Positions 41,223 to 50,424 of a DNA stretch of 64,000 nucleotides are shown piece by piece (positions within the stretch are counted from its first letter, which is position 1; the number at the start of each line of letters is the position of its first letter). The notes under the pieces were generated by a model. That model did not search any database. It worked only from the letters and a program-made list of their open reading frames with translations, and had not been told where the DNA came from. The stretch spans positions 3,348,001-3,412,000 of the forward strand of contig NZ_JAUSYH010000001.1 in assembly GCF_030816715.1 (NCBI RefSeq), written 5' to 3'. Source of the DNA: Streptomyces achromogenes. Lineage in GTDB: Bacteria; Actinomycetota; Actinomycetes; Streptomycetales; Streptomycetaceae. The translations under genes and the position numbers were made by a program.

Positions 41223-41598
41223 GCCCGCGGTACGCGTCGACACCACCAGCCAGGTGCCCCCGTACGACCAGATCCGGTCCCAGCTCGCCGCGCTGATCGT
41301 CACCGGCCGGCTGACGGAGGGCGAGCGGCTGCCGACCGTCCGCCAGCTCGCCGCCGACCTGGGTCTGGCGCCGGGGACGGTGGCCCGCGCCTACCGGGAA
41401 CTGGAGGCCGCCGAGCTGATCCGCACCCGGCGCGGCGCCGGCTCCCGGGTGGCGGCTCCCCGGGCCCGTCCGGGCCGCCCCGATCCCGAGCAACTGGCGA
41501 CGCTGGCACGTGACTTCACCGCGTCCGCCCGCGCCCTCGGCGCCGACACCGAAGCCGTCCTGACCGCCGTCCGAGAGGCGCTGGAGGAGGGGGCGTAG
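41215..41598 (+). CDS. GntR-family regulator, YtrA subfamily
   Basis: Repressor of 127 residues. The winged helix is complete: VPPYDQIRSQLAALIVTGRLTEGERLPTVRQLAADLGLAPGTVARAYRELEAAELIRTRRGAGSRV. It is followed by only about 50 helical residues for dimerisation, the short YtrA type without a large ligand domain. It overlaps the preceding gene and almost certainly autoregulates the pair through the sites at 40381 and 40421. Confidence 0.92.
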   Translation: MSEPAVRVDTTSQVPPYDQIRSQLAALIVTGRLTEGERLPTVRQLAADLGLAPGTVARAYRELEAAELIRTRRGAGSRVAAPRARPGRPDPEQLATLARDFTASARALGADTEAVLTAVREALEEGA

Positions 41599-41660
41599 CG
41601 GCCTGGTGCCGGAACACCGCGACGCGGTCCGCAACCGACCGCCCCGCCCGGCGGCTCTAC

Positions 41661-42758
41661 ATGACCATGCACCTGCAGGACAGGCATCACATGCACGATG
41701 GGCACCACATGCACGACGGGCACGACGGGCACGACGGGCACGACGGGCACGATGGGCACGACATGCACAGGAGAGTGGCCCGCGGGGTCAGGACGTTCGC
41801 CGGTCAGCTGGCCCGCTTCGGCTGGGTCCAGGCGCGCTGCTGCGCCTTCGCGGTCGCGCTGCTCGGCGGCATGGCCGTCTCCAGGCTGCTCCCGGTCCTC
41901 CCGGTGGCCCGCTACGACCTCCTCCTCGCCTACGGCGTGCTGCTCACCGCTCTCGCGTGGCTCCTGGGCTGGGAGTCCCGGAGGGAGGTCGCGGTGGTGG
42001 CCGTCTGCCATGTCCTGGGGCTCGCCTTCGAGCTGGTGAAGGTGCGGGTGGGTTCGTGGAGCTACCCCGAGCCCGGCCTCACCAAGATCGCCGGAGTGCC
42101 GTTGTACGGCGGCTTCATGTACGCGGCCGTCGGCAGCTACGTCTGCCGGTCCTGGCGGCTGCTCGGCCTGTCCCTGACCCGCTACCGGGCCCGTTCCACC
42201 GCCGTGCTCGCCGTCGGCCTGTACGTGAACTTCCTGACCCATCACTGGCTGCCGGACCTGCGGCTGCCGCTCGGCGCGCTGCTGCTGGCCGCCACGGCGG
42301 GCACGTGGGCGCACTTCACGGTCGGCAGGCTGCGGCACCGGATGCCGCTGGCGCTCGCCTTCACGCTGATCGGCTTCTTCCTCTGGCTGGCCGAGAACAT
42401 CGCCACCTACCTCGGCGCCTGGACCTACCCGTACCAGCTCCACGGCTGGGAGCCCGTCGCCCTCTCCAAGTGGGTCTCGTGGGCGCTGCTGATCAGCGTC
42501 ACCTTCGTCATCTGCGGGGCCCGCCGGGAGCGGCGCGAACCCCGGGAGCACCGAGACCCCCGCGAGCGCCGGCGCGACGGCGTCCTATCCGCGGGGCTGC
42601 GCGGCGACCAGGACGCCCCACACGACCAGCCGGTACCGGGAGGTGTACTCGGGAGTGCAGGTGGTGAGGGTGAGGTAGCGGCCGGGGACGCCGTAACCGT
42701 GACCGGGCTTCGCGAGGGAGCGGGGCACGGGCCCGATGACGCCCGAGTCGCGGGGTGA
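41661..42758 (+). CDS. DUF817-like membrane protein with His-rich N-terminus
   Basis: Membrane protein of up to 365 residues. The N-terminus is metal-binding in appearance (HHMHDGHHMHDGHDGHDGHD), encoded by 9-bp repeats. About eight hydrophobic helices follow, with ELVKVRVGSWSYPEP, YGGFMYAAVGSYVCRSW and FFLWLAENIATYLGAWTYPYQ typical of DUF817. The family normally ends near FVICGARRER; here the frame continues about 75 codons antisense to the sortase gene. Starts at 41661, 41667 or 41691 are possible; AGGACAGG favours 41691. It may be co-transcribed with the GntR pair. Confidence 0.8.
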   Translation: MTMHLQDRHHMHDGHHMHDGHDGHDGHDGHDGHDMHRRVARGVRTFAGQLARFGWVQARCCAFAVALLGGMAVSRLLPVLPVARYDLLLAYGVLLTALAWLLGWESRREVAVVAVCHVLGLAFELVKVRVGSWSYPEPGLTKIAGVPLYGGFMYAAVGSYVCRSWRLLGLSLTRYRARSTAVLAVGLYVNFLTHHWLPDLRLPLGALLLAATAGTWAHFTVGRLRHRMPLALAFTLIGFFLWLAENIATYLGAWTYPYQLHGWEPVALSKWVSWALLISVTFVICGARRERREPREHRDPRERRRDGVLSAGLRGDQDAPHDQPVPGGVLGSAGGEGEVAAGDAVTVTGLREGAGHGPDDARVAG

Positions 42759-43439
42759 GGTCTGCGGCAGGACCTTGTCGACGAGGTAGGTGTAGGTGGC
42801 GTCCCGGGTCTCCACCTCCACCCTGTCGCCCTTCCCCAGGCGGTTGAGGTACCGGAAGGGCTCACCGTGCGTGTTGCGGTGCCCGGCGAGCGCGAAGTTG
42901 CCCTGCTGCCCCGGCTGTTGACTGCCGCTGTAGTGACCCGCGTACCCCTTGTCGAGGACCTTCCGCTTGCTGGTGCCCTCGCCGACCGGCACCCGCAGGC
43001 CGATCCGGGGGATGCGCAGCACGGCGTAGGCCTGGGAGGGACGCGGGACGCCGCTCCCGGCGTCGCCCGCGCCCCCTGCCGACGAGCCGGTACGGCCGTC
43101 GGGGCCGGCGCCGTCCTCGTCGCCGGCGGACGGGCCGCCGGCGGCGGTGCCGGCGCCCGGGCCCCCGTCACCGGCGGCGCCCTGCGGACCGTCCGCCTCG
43201 CCGCTCCCCCACTCCCGCTCCAGGGCCGCCACCCCGCGCTCGGCGCCGTCCTTCGCCTCCCGGTTGGTCCACCACAGCTGGTGGACGACGAGGAGAAGCA
43301 CCAGCACCCCGGCGGTGACGAGGAGTTCGGCGCCGGTCCACAGCGCCCGCCGGCACCGGGCGCGCCGCCGCCGGGTGCCGTGCCGAACGACGGGGACGCG
43401 CCGGCCGAGGGGAGTCCACCGCCCGGGGGAAGTCTGCAC
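42585..43439 (-). CDS. Class E sortase
   Basis: Housekeeping-type sortase of 284 residues that anchors LAXTG proteins. It has a basic N-terminus, a membrane helix (about 36-54, LWTGAELLVTAGVLVLLLVV), then NREAKDG as in actinobacterial class E enzymes and a long Gly/Ala-rich linker (about 80-130). The core has LRIPRIGLRVPVGEG, His187 in FALAGHRNTHG, and Cys261 in LTLTTCTPEYTSRYR with the catalytic Arg just after. The start is uncertain (GTG 43439, no clear ribosome site). The gene's 3' 174 bp overlap the DUF817 frame. Confidence 0.9.
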   Translation of the reverse strand: MQTSPGRWTPLGRRVPVVRHGTRRRRARCRRALWTGAELLVTAGVLVLLLVVHQLWWTNREAKDGAERGVAALEREWGSGEADGPQGAAGDGGPGAGTAAGGPSAGDEDGAGPDGRTGSSAGGAGDAGSGVPRPSQAYAVLRIPRIGLRVPVGEGTSKRKVLDKGYAGHYSGSQQPGQQGNFALAGHRNTHGEPFRYLNRLGKGDRVEVETRDATYTYLVDKVLPQTSPRDSGVIGPVPRSLAKPGHGYGVPGRYLTLTTCTPEYTSRYRLVVWGVLVAAQPRG

Positions 43440-43608
43440 GCGGGCACGATAAGGGGAGGGGGACAAGGTCTCCAGACCCGTACATACACGGACCGTCCCC
43501 ACCCCGCGCGTTCGTCCCCTCGAACCCCTTCCGCCCCTTTCTCCACAGGTTTGAGAAAGGGCTGTCAGAACTCTCGACAACCGCACGGACCACACCCGAT
43601 GCTTCGTG

Positions 43609-43656
43609 ACGCATTGACGCACCTACGCATTGACGATTTGACGCATTGACGCACTC
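43609..43656. repeat. Three 16-bp direct repeats (ACGCATTGACG core)
   Basis: ACGCATTGACGCACCT, ACGCATTGACGATTTG and ACGCATTGACGCACTC in exact tandem. They lie in the 273-bp divergent region between the class E sortase and the GH30 gene, ending 57 bp before the GH30 start. The arrangement looks like direct-repeat binding sites. Confidence 0.8.
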
Positions 43657-43712
43657 CGACGACGCCGGCGGGGACGACCGGCGGTCGATCGCTGTCATGA
43701 AGCGGAGAAGTC

Positions 43713-45188
43713 ATGATCCGACGCAGAACACTGCTGGCGGCCACGGGCGGCGCGCTCCTCGGGAGCACCCTCGCGACGGGCACCGCCCGCGCCGACTCCA
43801 CGATCGCCGTCAATCCCGCGACGACGTACGGCACCTGGGAAGGCTGGGGCACCTCCCTCGCCTGGTGGGCGAACGTCTTCGGCGCCCGGGACGACTTCGC
43901 CGACATCTTCTTCACGACCAAGTCGGTGTCCTACAACGGCAGCACCCTGCCCGGCCTCGGCCTCAACATCGCCCGCTACAACCTGGGCGCGTGCAGCTGG
44001 AACACCGTGGGCGGCGCGTCGATGGCGGTCTCCCCCAACATCCCCGGGTTCAAGCAGATCGAGGGCTACTGGCAGGACTGGAACAACGAGGACCCGACGT
44101 CCTCGGCCTGGGACTGGACGGCGGACGCGAACCAGCGCGCGATGCTGCAGAAGGCCGCGTCGCGCGGCGCGACGTCGGAGCTGTTCGCCAACTCCCCCAT
44201 GTGGTGGATGTGCCTGAACCACAACCCGTCGGGCGCGTCGGGCGGCGGCAACAACCTCCAGTCCTGGAACTACCGCCAGCACGCCTCCCACCTCGCGGCG
44301 GTCGCCCTGCGCGCCAAGAACAACTGGGGCGTGAACTTCGCGACGGTCGACCCCTTCAACGAACCGTCCTCGTCCTGGTGGACGGCGACCGGGACGCAGG
44401 AGGGCTGCCACATGGACGCCACCGTCCAGGCGGCCGTCCTGCCGTACATGCGCAGCGAGCTGGACGCGCGCGGCCTGACGGCGACCAAGATCTCGGCCTC
44501 GGACGAGACGAGTTACGACCTCGCCCGCACCACCTGGAACTCCTTCTCCGCGACGACGAAGGGGTACGTGAACCGGGTCAACGTCCACGGCTACCAGGGC
44601 TCCGGCGGCCGCCGCGACCTGCTGTACACGGACGTCGTGACGACGGCCAAGAAGGCACTGTGGAACTCCGAGACCGGCGACAAGGACGGCACCGGTCTCA
44701 CCATGGCGAGCAACCTGCTCTACGACTTCCGCTGGCTGCACCCGACGGCGTGGGTCTACTGGCAGGTCATGGACCCGTCGGCGGGCTGGGCGATGATCCG
44801 GTACGACCCGAACACGCTGGCGGCCGGCGCGGTCACCACGAAGTACTACGTGATGGCCCAGTTCAGCCGTCACATCCGGCCCGGCATGACGATCCTCGAC
44901 ACGGGCGTGAGCTACGCGGCGGCGGCCATCGACAGGACGGCGAAGCGCCTGGTGATCGTCGCGGCGAACACGTCGTCGTCGGCCCAGACGCTCACCTTCG
45001 ACCTCTCCCGCTTCACCACGGTGAGCGGCGGATCGGGGGGACTGGTCCCGCGCTGGAACACGGTGACCAACGGCTCCGGCGACCTCTACGCCTCCCACTC
45101 GGACACCCGCCTGAGCGGCAAGTCGATCAGCGTCCCGTTCGCGGCGGGCGCGGTGCAGACCCTCCAGGTGGACGGGGTGACGATCTAG
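43713..45188 (+). CDS. Secreted GH30-family glycoside hydrolase (beta-1,6-galactanase-like)
   Basis: Extracellular hydrolase of 491 residues. The Tat signal MIRRRTLLAATGGALLGSTL is followed by the TIM-barrel start TYGTWEGWGTSLAWWANVFG. The acid/base Glu217 is in TVDPFNEPSSSWW and the nucleophile Glu320 in ALWNSETGDKD. The C-terminal beta domain includes RLVIVAANTSSSAQTLTFDL. The sequence fits the GH30 branch acting on beta-1,6-galactan of plant arabinogalactan proteins. There is no carbohydrate-binding module. Upstream direct repeats are its likely control site. Confidence 0.9.
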   Translation: MIRRRTLLAATGGALLGSTLATGTARADSTIAVNPATTYGTWEGWGTSLAWWANVFGARDDFADIFFTTKSVSYNGSTLPGLGLNIARYNLGACSWNTVGGASMAVSPNIPGFKQIEGYWQDWNNEDPTSSAWDWTADANQRAMLQKAASRGATSELFANSPMWWMCLNHNPSGASGGGNNLQSWNYRQHASHLAAVALRAKNNWGVNFATVDPFNEPSSSWWTATGTQEGCHMDATVQAAVLPYMRSELDARGLTATKISASDETSYDLARTTWNSFSATTKGYVNRVNVHGYQGSGGRRDLLYTDVVTTAKKALWNSETGDKDGTGLTMASNLLYDFRWLHPTAWVYWQVMDPSAGWAMIRYDPNTLAAGAVTTKYYVMAQFSRHIRPGMTILDTGVSYAAAAIDRTAKRLVIVAANTSSSAQTLTFDLSRFTTVSGGSGGLVPRWNTVTNGSGDLYASHSDTRLSGKSISVPFAAGAVQTLQVDGVTI

Positions 45189-45285
45189 GACGTCCGGCAC
45201 GGATTCCGGGTGGGCGGGGCGGCGATGTGGTCGCCGGCCATCAGGTATCTCTCCTTTGTCGGCGGGCGGCGTTACGGTGTCACCC

Positions 45286-46314
45286 ATGCGCCCCGACACG
45301 CCTGCCGAGAACGTCGACCACACCGCCGAAGCGGCACGCCTGGAGCGGACCGCCGGCCTGTATCCCGAGGACGCGGAAGCCCTGCTGCTGCAGGCCGCGG
45401 CACACCTGGAACTGGCCGGCGACCGCCCCGCCGCGACGACCCTGTACGACCGCCTCCTGTCCTCCTCGGAGGGACCGGAGACCCTGGAGAGCCCCCACCT
45501 GATCCGCGCCCTGAAGGCCTCCAACCTGTGGGAGTACGGTCACGAGGCCGAGGCCAGAGCGATCATCGACGGCATCCGCGCCGCCGCCCCCCGCGACCCG
45601 GCCCCCTGGGTGATCGTCGCGGAGTCACTGGAGGCCCACGACGAGCTGGAGGCCGCGCAGAAGACGTTCACCGAGGGCGTCACCCTGCTCCTGGCCGACG
45701 TCCCGGAACCCCCGCCGCACTCCTGCCATCCCCTGCTCTTCGGCCGCCACCGCGTACGCCGCATGCTGGGAGCCGCCCACGACGACTGGGACGTGCTGGC
45801 CGACACCCTCCACTCCTCCCCCGTCCCCCTGGACGAGCTGCACGACCCCAAGCGCGTCTGGTCCCTGGGCTCGGACAATCCGGCCGAACTGCGGGCGGAG
45901 ATCTCCCGCCTGCGCGCCGAACTCGGCGCATACCGGGAGAAACTGTCCCGCCCGTTCCCGGTCGCGGTCCTGCACTGGCCCACGGGAGAGCTGGCGGAGC
46001 TGCTCGGCGCGTACCCGACGCTGTCGGCCGAATACCCCTCGCACGAGGAGCACCTGGCGACCATAGAGGCGTCCCTGCGCGAACTCGCCGCCTCCGGCAC
46101 GGCCAACCTCGGCATCGTGACCGGCACGGTCCCCTCCTACGAGGCCTTCGCGGCCTCGGAGGCCTCATCACCGGGGGACGCGAACCTGCTCCCCCAGTAC
46201 GCGACGACCCTGGCGGCAAGGGGCCGGGCTGTCGGCTGGCCGCCGGAGCGGGGGGCGGGGTGCTGGTGCGGGTCGGGTACGGCCTACGAGGGGTGCCACG
46301 GGGCAACCGCGTAG
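45286..46314 (+). CDS. SEC-C motif protein with TPR-like N-terminus
   Basis: Cytosolic 342-residue protein. The N-terminal part is TPR-like (LERTAGLYPEDAEALLLQAAAHLELAGDR, DPAPWVIVAESLEAHDELEAAQ). A middle helical region includes ISRLRAELGAYREKLSRPF. The C-terminus is a SEC-C zinc motif (GCWCGSGTAYEGCHG). SEC-C modules bind SecB/ribosome-type partners or nucleic acid. Function unassigned. Confidence 0.85.
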   Translation: MRPDTPAENVDHTAEAARLERTAGLYPEDAEALLLQAAAHLELAGDRPAATTLYDRLLSSSEGPETLESPHLIRALKASNLWEYGHEAEARAIIDGIRAAAPRDPAPWVIVAESLEAHDELEAAQKTFTEGVTLLLADVPEPPPHSCHPLLFGRHRVRRMLGAAHDDWDVLADTLHSSPVPLDELHDPKRVWSLGSDNPAELRAEISRLRAELGAYREKLSRPFPVAVLHWPTGELAELLGAYPTLSAEYPSHEEHLATIEASLRELAASGTANLGIVTGTVPSYEAFAASEASSPGDANLLPQYATTLAARGRAVGWPPERGAGCWCGSGTAYEGCHGATA

Positions 46315-46359
46315 CACCGCCCCGCCCTCACCGTCACCCCACCTCGGGTGACGGACTAC

Positions 46360-47129
46360 TCAGCCGACACCCGGCCCGTCGGGCCGCAACGCGTCCGAGA
46401 TGGACTTGACGCCGCCGTGCGCGCTGAAGCCCCCGTCGACGGGGATCTCCGCTCCCGTGATGAAGGAGGACGCGTCACCGAGCAGGAAGACGACGAGGGG
46501 CGCGACGTCGTCGACGGTGCCGCTGCGACCGAGGGGCGTCTCGCGGATGGTCGTCTCCCGGAAGGCCGGGGTCGCGGCGGCGGTCATCTCCGTCTCGATG
46601 TAGCCGGGGTGGACCGTGTTGACCCGGATCCCGCGCGGACCCAGCTCTGTGGCCGCGATCTTCGAGACGCCCCGCAGCGCCCACTTGCTGGCCGTGTACG
46701 CCACCGGGTAGTAGCCGGTGTACGCGGTGGACGACCCCACGTTGACGATGGACGAACCCCGGCGGCATCAGCGGAGAGAGGTACTGGATGCCAAGCAGCG
46801 GCCCGGTGGCGTTCACCGCGTGCACCCGCTCGAAGTCCTCCGCGCGCACCTCCCCGAGCCGGGCCCGGTGAATGACACCCGCGTTGTTGACCAGCCCGTG
46901 AACGTGCCCGTACGTCTCCCGCAGTTCGGCGGCGAGCTCGGCCCAGTCGCTCTCACGGGCGACGTCAAGAGGCCGGCAGTCGCCTTCCTGACGGATGTCA
47001 GTGGCGATCACGGTGGCACCGGCCTGGGCGAGAGCCCCGGCTTCGGCGGCACCTTGGCCTCGGGCGGCACCGGTGACCACGACGACCTTGCCGGTGAGGG
47101 GTCTGGGGGTGCCCTGGGGGGGTATTCAT
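46360..47129 (-). pseudogene. Short-chain dehydrogenase/reductase with two frameshifts
   Basis: The gene reads as an SDR only if two single-base insertions are corrected. From ATG 47129, a run of seven G (47116-47122, plus strand) must be six to join MNTPQGTPRPLTGKV to VTGAARGQGAAEAGALAQAG. Around 46755-46756 an extra A must be removed to join YLSPLMPPG to SSIVNVGSSTAYTGYYPVAYTASKW. All core motifs are otherwise present (TGxxxGxG, NNAG, YxASK). The C-terminus GAEIPVDGGFSAHGG is normal. It is either a recent pseudogene or carries sequencing errors. Confidence 0.85.
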
Positions 47130-47140
47130 GGCGGCCAAGT

Positions 47141-47250
47141 TAGCTGCGCCAAGTAACAACCCACGTTCCGCGCTACCCCATCGGCCTTCGTCCGAGCGCT
47201 CAGCCCTCTTGTGCCAGCGGTCCCTGTTAAAACTGTTCGTGGCGCAACTA
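47141..47250. promoter_or_regulatory. Inverted 11-mers flanking the SDR/helicase spacer
   Basis: TAGCTGCGCCA at 47141-47151 and, inverted, TAGTTGCGCCA at 47240-47250, near each gene's start. Could be paired binding sites or ends of an inserted segment. Confidence 0.35.
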
Positions 47251-47269
47251 GCGATCTAGGGGGACCCGC

Positions 47270-50200
47270 GTGGCTCAGCCAGGAGATCTGTCGCAACCTG
47301 TCCCGGGTGTGTACGAGGAGCTCATCACCGAAGGCATGCAGGCACAGATCGAGCAACTGCACGCGGCCGGTTGGAAGCCGATCCACGCGGAGGTAAGTGC
47401 CGAGTCCTCACCGCATGTTCTTGCGCGCCATATCGGTGAGGCCGTCGAACGGCGGTTGAGTCAGCTCTCCCATGACAAACAGGTGGCCGCAGCCAACGAG
47501 ATCATGCGGTCCCTGGTCAGCAACATGCCGGATCCGGACGTGGACGCGGCCGGAACCGCCATCGTCGATGGTCCCCGTCAGCTTCTCGCGCTTGCCGAGC
47601 AGGAAGCTCCTGGCGTGTACGCGATCAGGCCCCTGACGCCTCTCTCCGAGACGGCGCTGATCACCAACGCGCCGGACGATCCGAGCTTGGGCGCGGAGTT
47701 GCGGGCAGAGCTCGCCACCGCCGACCGTATCGATCTGCTCTGCGCGTTCGTGAAGTGGTACGGGATACGAGTCCTTGAGGACTCGCTCCGCGCCGCCAAG
47801 GAACGTGGTGTCCCGATCAGGGTCATCACGACGACGTACATCGGTGCCACCGATCGCCACGCCCTGGACCGGCTGGTGCGTGAGTTCGGCGCAGAGGTCA
47901 AGGTCAACTATGAGATCAGGTCGACGCGTTTGCACGCCAAGGCCTGGCTGTTTCGCCGCAACACCGGCTTCGACACGGCGTACGTGGGCAGCTCCAACCT
48001 TTCCAAGGCAGCCTTGCTTGACGGCTTGGAGTGGAACGTACGGCTGTCCTCGGTGGCCACTCCCAGGGTGCTCGACAAGTTCGAGGCGACCTTCGACGCG
48101 TACTGGGCAGACACGGCCTTCGAGGCATACGACCCCGATCGCGATGGCGAGCGGCTAGCTCGGGCACTCGCCCAGGCGGGCGGCACCGGACCTGCCGGAG
48201 ATATCAAGATCAGTCTCTCTGGTCTCGAGGTGCATCCGCTCCCGCATCAGAAGGACATGCTGGAGCGCCTTCGCGTTGAGCGCGACGTCCGAGGCCGCCA
48301 TCGGAATCTGCTCGTCGCGGCGACGGGGACGGGCAAGACCGTCATGGCCGCACTCGACTACCGAAGGATGCGAGACGCCCGTGGTGGGCAACTTCCCCGT
48401 CTGCTCTTCGTCGCCCACCGCAAGGAAATCCTGCAACAGTCTCTGCGCACCTACCGAGAGGTACTCGACAACGCCTCCTTCGGCGAACTCCTTCACAGCG
48501 GCGAGAAGCCGCGCGAGGGGACGCACGTCTTCGCCAGCGTCCAGTCCCTCAACCTCCAGCGCCTGGAGAAACTCGACCCGGAGTGGTTCGACGTCATCGT
48601 CATCGACGAGTTCCACCACGCCACCGCCGAGACCTACCGGCGGGTCATCGAGCACTTCAGGCCGGCCGAGCTCCTGGGTCTCACGGCGACGCCGGAGCGG
48701 ATGGACGGGTGCAATGTGCAGGACGAGTTCTTCAAGGGACGGATCGCCGCCGAGCTACGACTCTGGGAGGCACTGGAAAACGATCTGCTCTGTCCCTTCC
48801 ACTACTTCGGGCTGCCGGACGGCACGGACCTAACCCGCCTCGACTGGCGGTCGGGCGTCTACGACCGGGATCAGCTCGGCCGCCTCTACACAGGTGACGA
48901 GGCTCGGGCCCGCATCGTCATCAAGCAGGTCGAGGACAAGATCTCGGCCCCTGCCACGATGCGCGCGCTGGGATTCTGTGTGAACAAGAACCATGCGCAT
49001 TTCATGGCGGAGTGCTTCCGCCGAGTAGGTTTCCGGGCAGCGGCACTCGACAGTGACTCCAAACGCGAGATGCGCCAACGGACACTCGACGACCTCAAAG
49101 CAGGTCGCATCCAGGTGATCTTCTCCGTCGACCTGTTCAACGAGGGCCTGGACATCCCCGACGTCGACACCCTTCTGCTCCTGCGCCCCACCAACAGCGC
49201 CACGGTTTTCCTCCAGCAACTCGGACGCGGACTGCGTCGCACGGCGAACAAGCCGGTCCTCACAGTCCTCGACTTCATCGGCCAGCACCGCGCCGAGTTC
49301 CGCTTCGAAGAGCAGTTCCGCGCCCTGACCAACCTCTCGCGCAACCGTCTGGTCGACAACATCGAGCAGGGCTTCCCCCAGTTGCCCTCGGGCTGCCAAA
49401 TCATCCTGGAAGGCAAGTCCAAGGACCTCGTCCTCGCCAACATTCGCACCCAACTCAAGGCCACCATCACCACGTTGGCCAAGGAAGTGAGGGACTACCA
49501 CACCCCGCGGCTGGCCGACTACCTCCGCGAGAGCCGACGCGATATCCAGGAGCTCTACAAGAGCGACAACTCCTGGACCAAGGTCTTGCGTAGGGCAGGG
49601 TTCATCCACGAGGAAGAGCCGCCGGGCGAAGCTGAGCTCCTCAAGCGAGTTCACGCTTTCCTGCACGTCGACGACCCGGACCGGATTCACGCGTACCTGC
49701 GCCTAGTCGCCGATGACGCCCCCGACTACGACTCGTTGTCCGTGCAGGACCAGGGATACGCCCGCATGCTCTTCTTCAACCTGTGGGACAACGCGGGCGG
49801 CTTCTCCAGTTACCGCCAAGGGCTTGAATCGCTGCGCGGCCAGCCGTCGCTGCGTGACGAGTTGGAGCAGGTCCTGTCGTACGCCCGGGAAAAGGCTGAC
49901 CACTTCCCCCTCCCGCTGGAGGGTTCGCTGGCTCCCATCCCGCTGAAGATCCACAGCTCCTACAACCGTTCCGAGATCCTCTCTGCGCTGGGGATCGCCA
50001 AACTTGGCGGCCAGATGCCGCGGGCCTTCGGACAGGGAGTGCGGTGGGTGGAGGAGTTCAACACCGACGCCCTTCTGATCACCCTGGAGAAGAGCGAGCG
50101 GGACTTCTCGCCGACCGTCCGCTACAAGGACTACGCGCTCAGCCCGACCCGCTTCCACTGGGAGTCTCAGAGCACCACTCCGGCAGACTCCGTGACCGGC

Positions 50201-50413
50201 CTGCGGTACCAGCACCACGCCGAGCGGGGCAGTCACGTCCTGCTGTTCCTCCGCCGCTACACGAACAACAGCATCGGCAAGGCCGAGCCCTGGATGCTAC
50301 TTGGGCCAGCCACCTACGCCGGCCACACCGGCAGCAAGCCGATGGCGATCACCTGGGATCTCCAACACGAGCTTCCTGCCGATGTGAGCTCCTACGCATC
50401 CATCACGAGCTGA
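47270..50413 (+). CDS. PLD-nuclease/SF2 helicase fusion, DUF3427-type
   Basis: Large protein of 1047 residues. The N-terminal phospholipase-D-like nuclease (about 140-270) has RLHAKAWLFRRN (His near 222) and YVGSSNLSKAALLDGLEWN. The SF2 helicase has Walker A ATGTGKTV (near 350), motif II VIDEFHH (near 444), TATPERMDG, and motif VI QQLGRGLRRT (near 649). The DUF3427-like C-terminal half ends with a beta-rich region. Such proteins often occur in mobile or defence neighbourhoods. Base composition is visibly lower in GC than its flanks, suggesting transfer. GTG with AGGGGGA upstream. Confidence 0.9.
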   Translation: MAQPGDLSQPVPGVYEELITEGMQAQIEQLHAAGWKPIHAEVSAESSPHVLARHIGEAVERRLSQLSHDKQVAAANEIMRSLVSNMPDPDVDAAGTAIVDGPRQLLALAEQEAPGVYAIRPLTPLSETALITNAPDDPSLGAELRAELATADRIDLLCAFVKWYGIRVLEDSLRAAKERGVPIRVITTTYIGATDRHALDRLVREFGAEVKVNYEIRSTRLHAKAWLFRRNTGFDTAYVGSSNLSKAALLDGLEWNVRLSSVATPRVLDKFEATFDAYWADTAFEAYDPDRDGERLARALAQAGGTGPAGDIKISLSGLEVHPLPHQKDMLERLRVERDVRGRHRNLLVAATGTGKTVMAALDYRRMRDARGGQLPRLLFVAHRKEILQQSLRTYREVLDNASFGELLHSGEKPREGTHVFASVQSLNLQRLEKLDPEWFDVIVIDEFHHATAETYRRVIEHFRPAELLGLTATPERMDGCNVQDEFFKGRIAAELRLWEALENDLLCPFHYFGLPDGTDLTRLDWRSGVYDRDQLGRLYTGDEARARIVIKQVEDKISAPATMRALGFCVNKNHAHFMAECFRRVGFRAAALDSDSKREMRQRTLDDLKAGRIQVIFSVDLFNEGLDIPDVDTLLLLRPTNSATVFLQQLGRGLRRTANKPVLTVLDFIGQHRAEFRFEEQFRALTNLSRNRLVDNIEQGFPQLPSGCQIILEGKSKDLVLANIRTQLKATITTLAKEVRDYHTPRLADYLRESRRDIQELYKSDNSWTKVLRRAGFIHEEEPPGEAELLKRVHAFLHVDDPDRIHAYLRLVADDAPDYDSLSVQDQGYARMLFFNLWDNAGGFSSYRQGLESLRGQPSLRDELEQVLSYAREKADHFPLPLEGSLAPIPLKIHSSYNRSEILSALGIAKLGGQMPRAFGQGVRWVEEFNTDALLITLEKSERDFSPTVRYKDYALSPTRFHWESQSTTPADSVTGLRYQHHAERGSHVLLFLRRYTNNSIGKAEPWMLLGPATYAGHTGSKPMAITWDLQHELPADVSSYASITS

Positions 50414-50424
50414 CCTGCCGCAGC

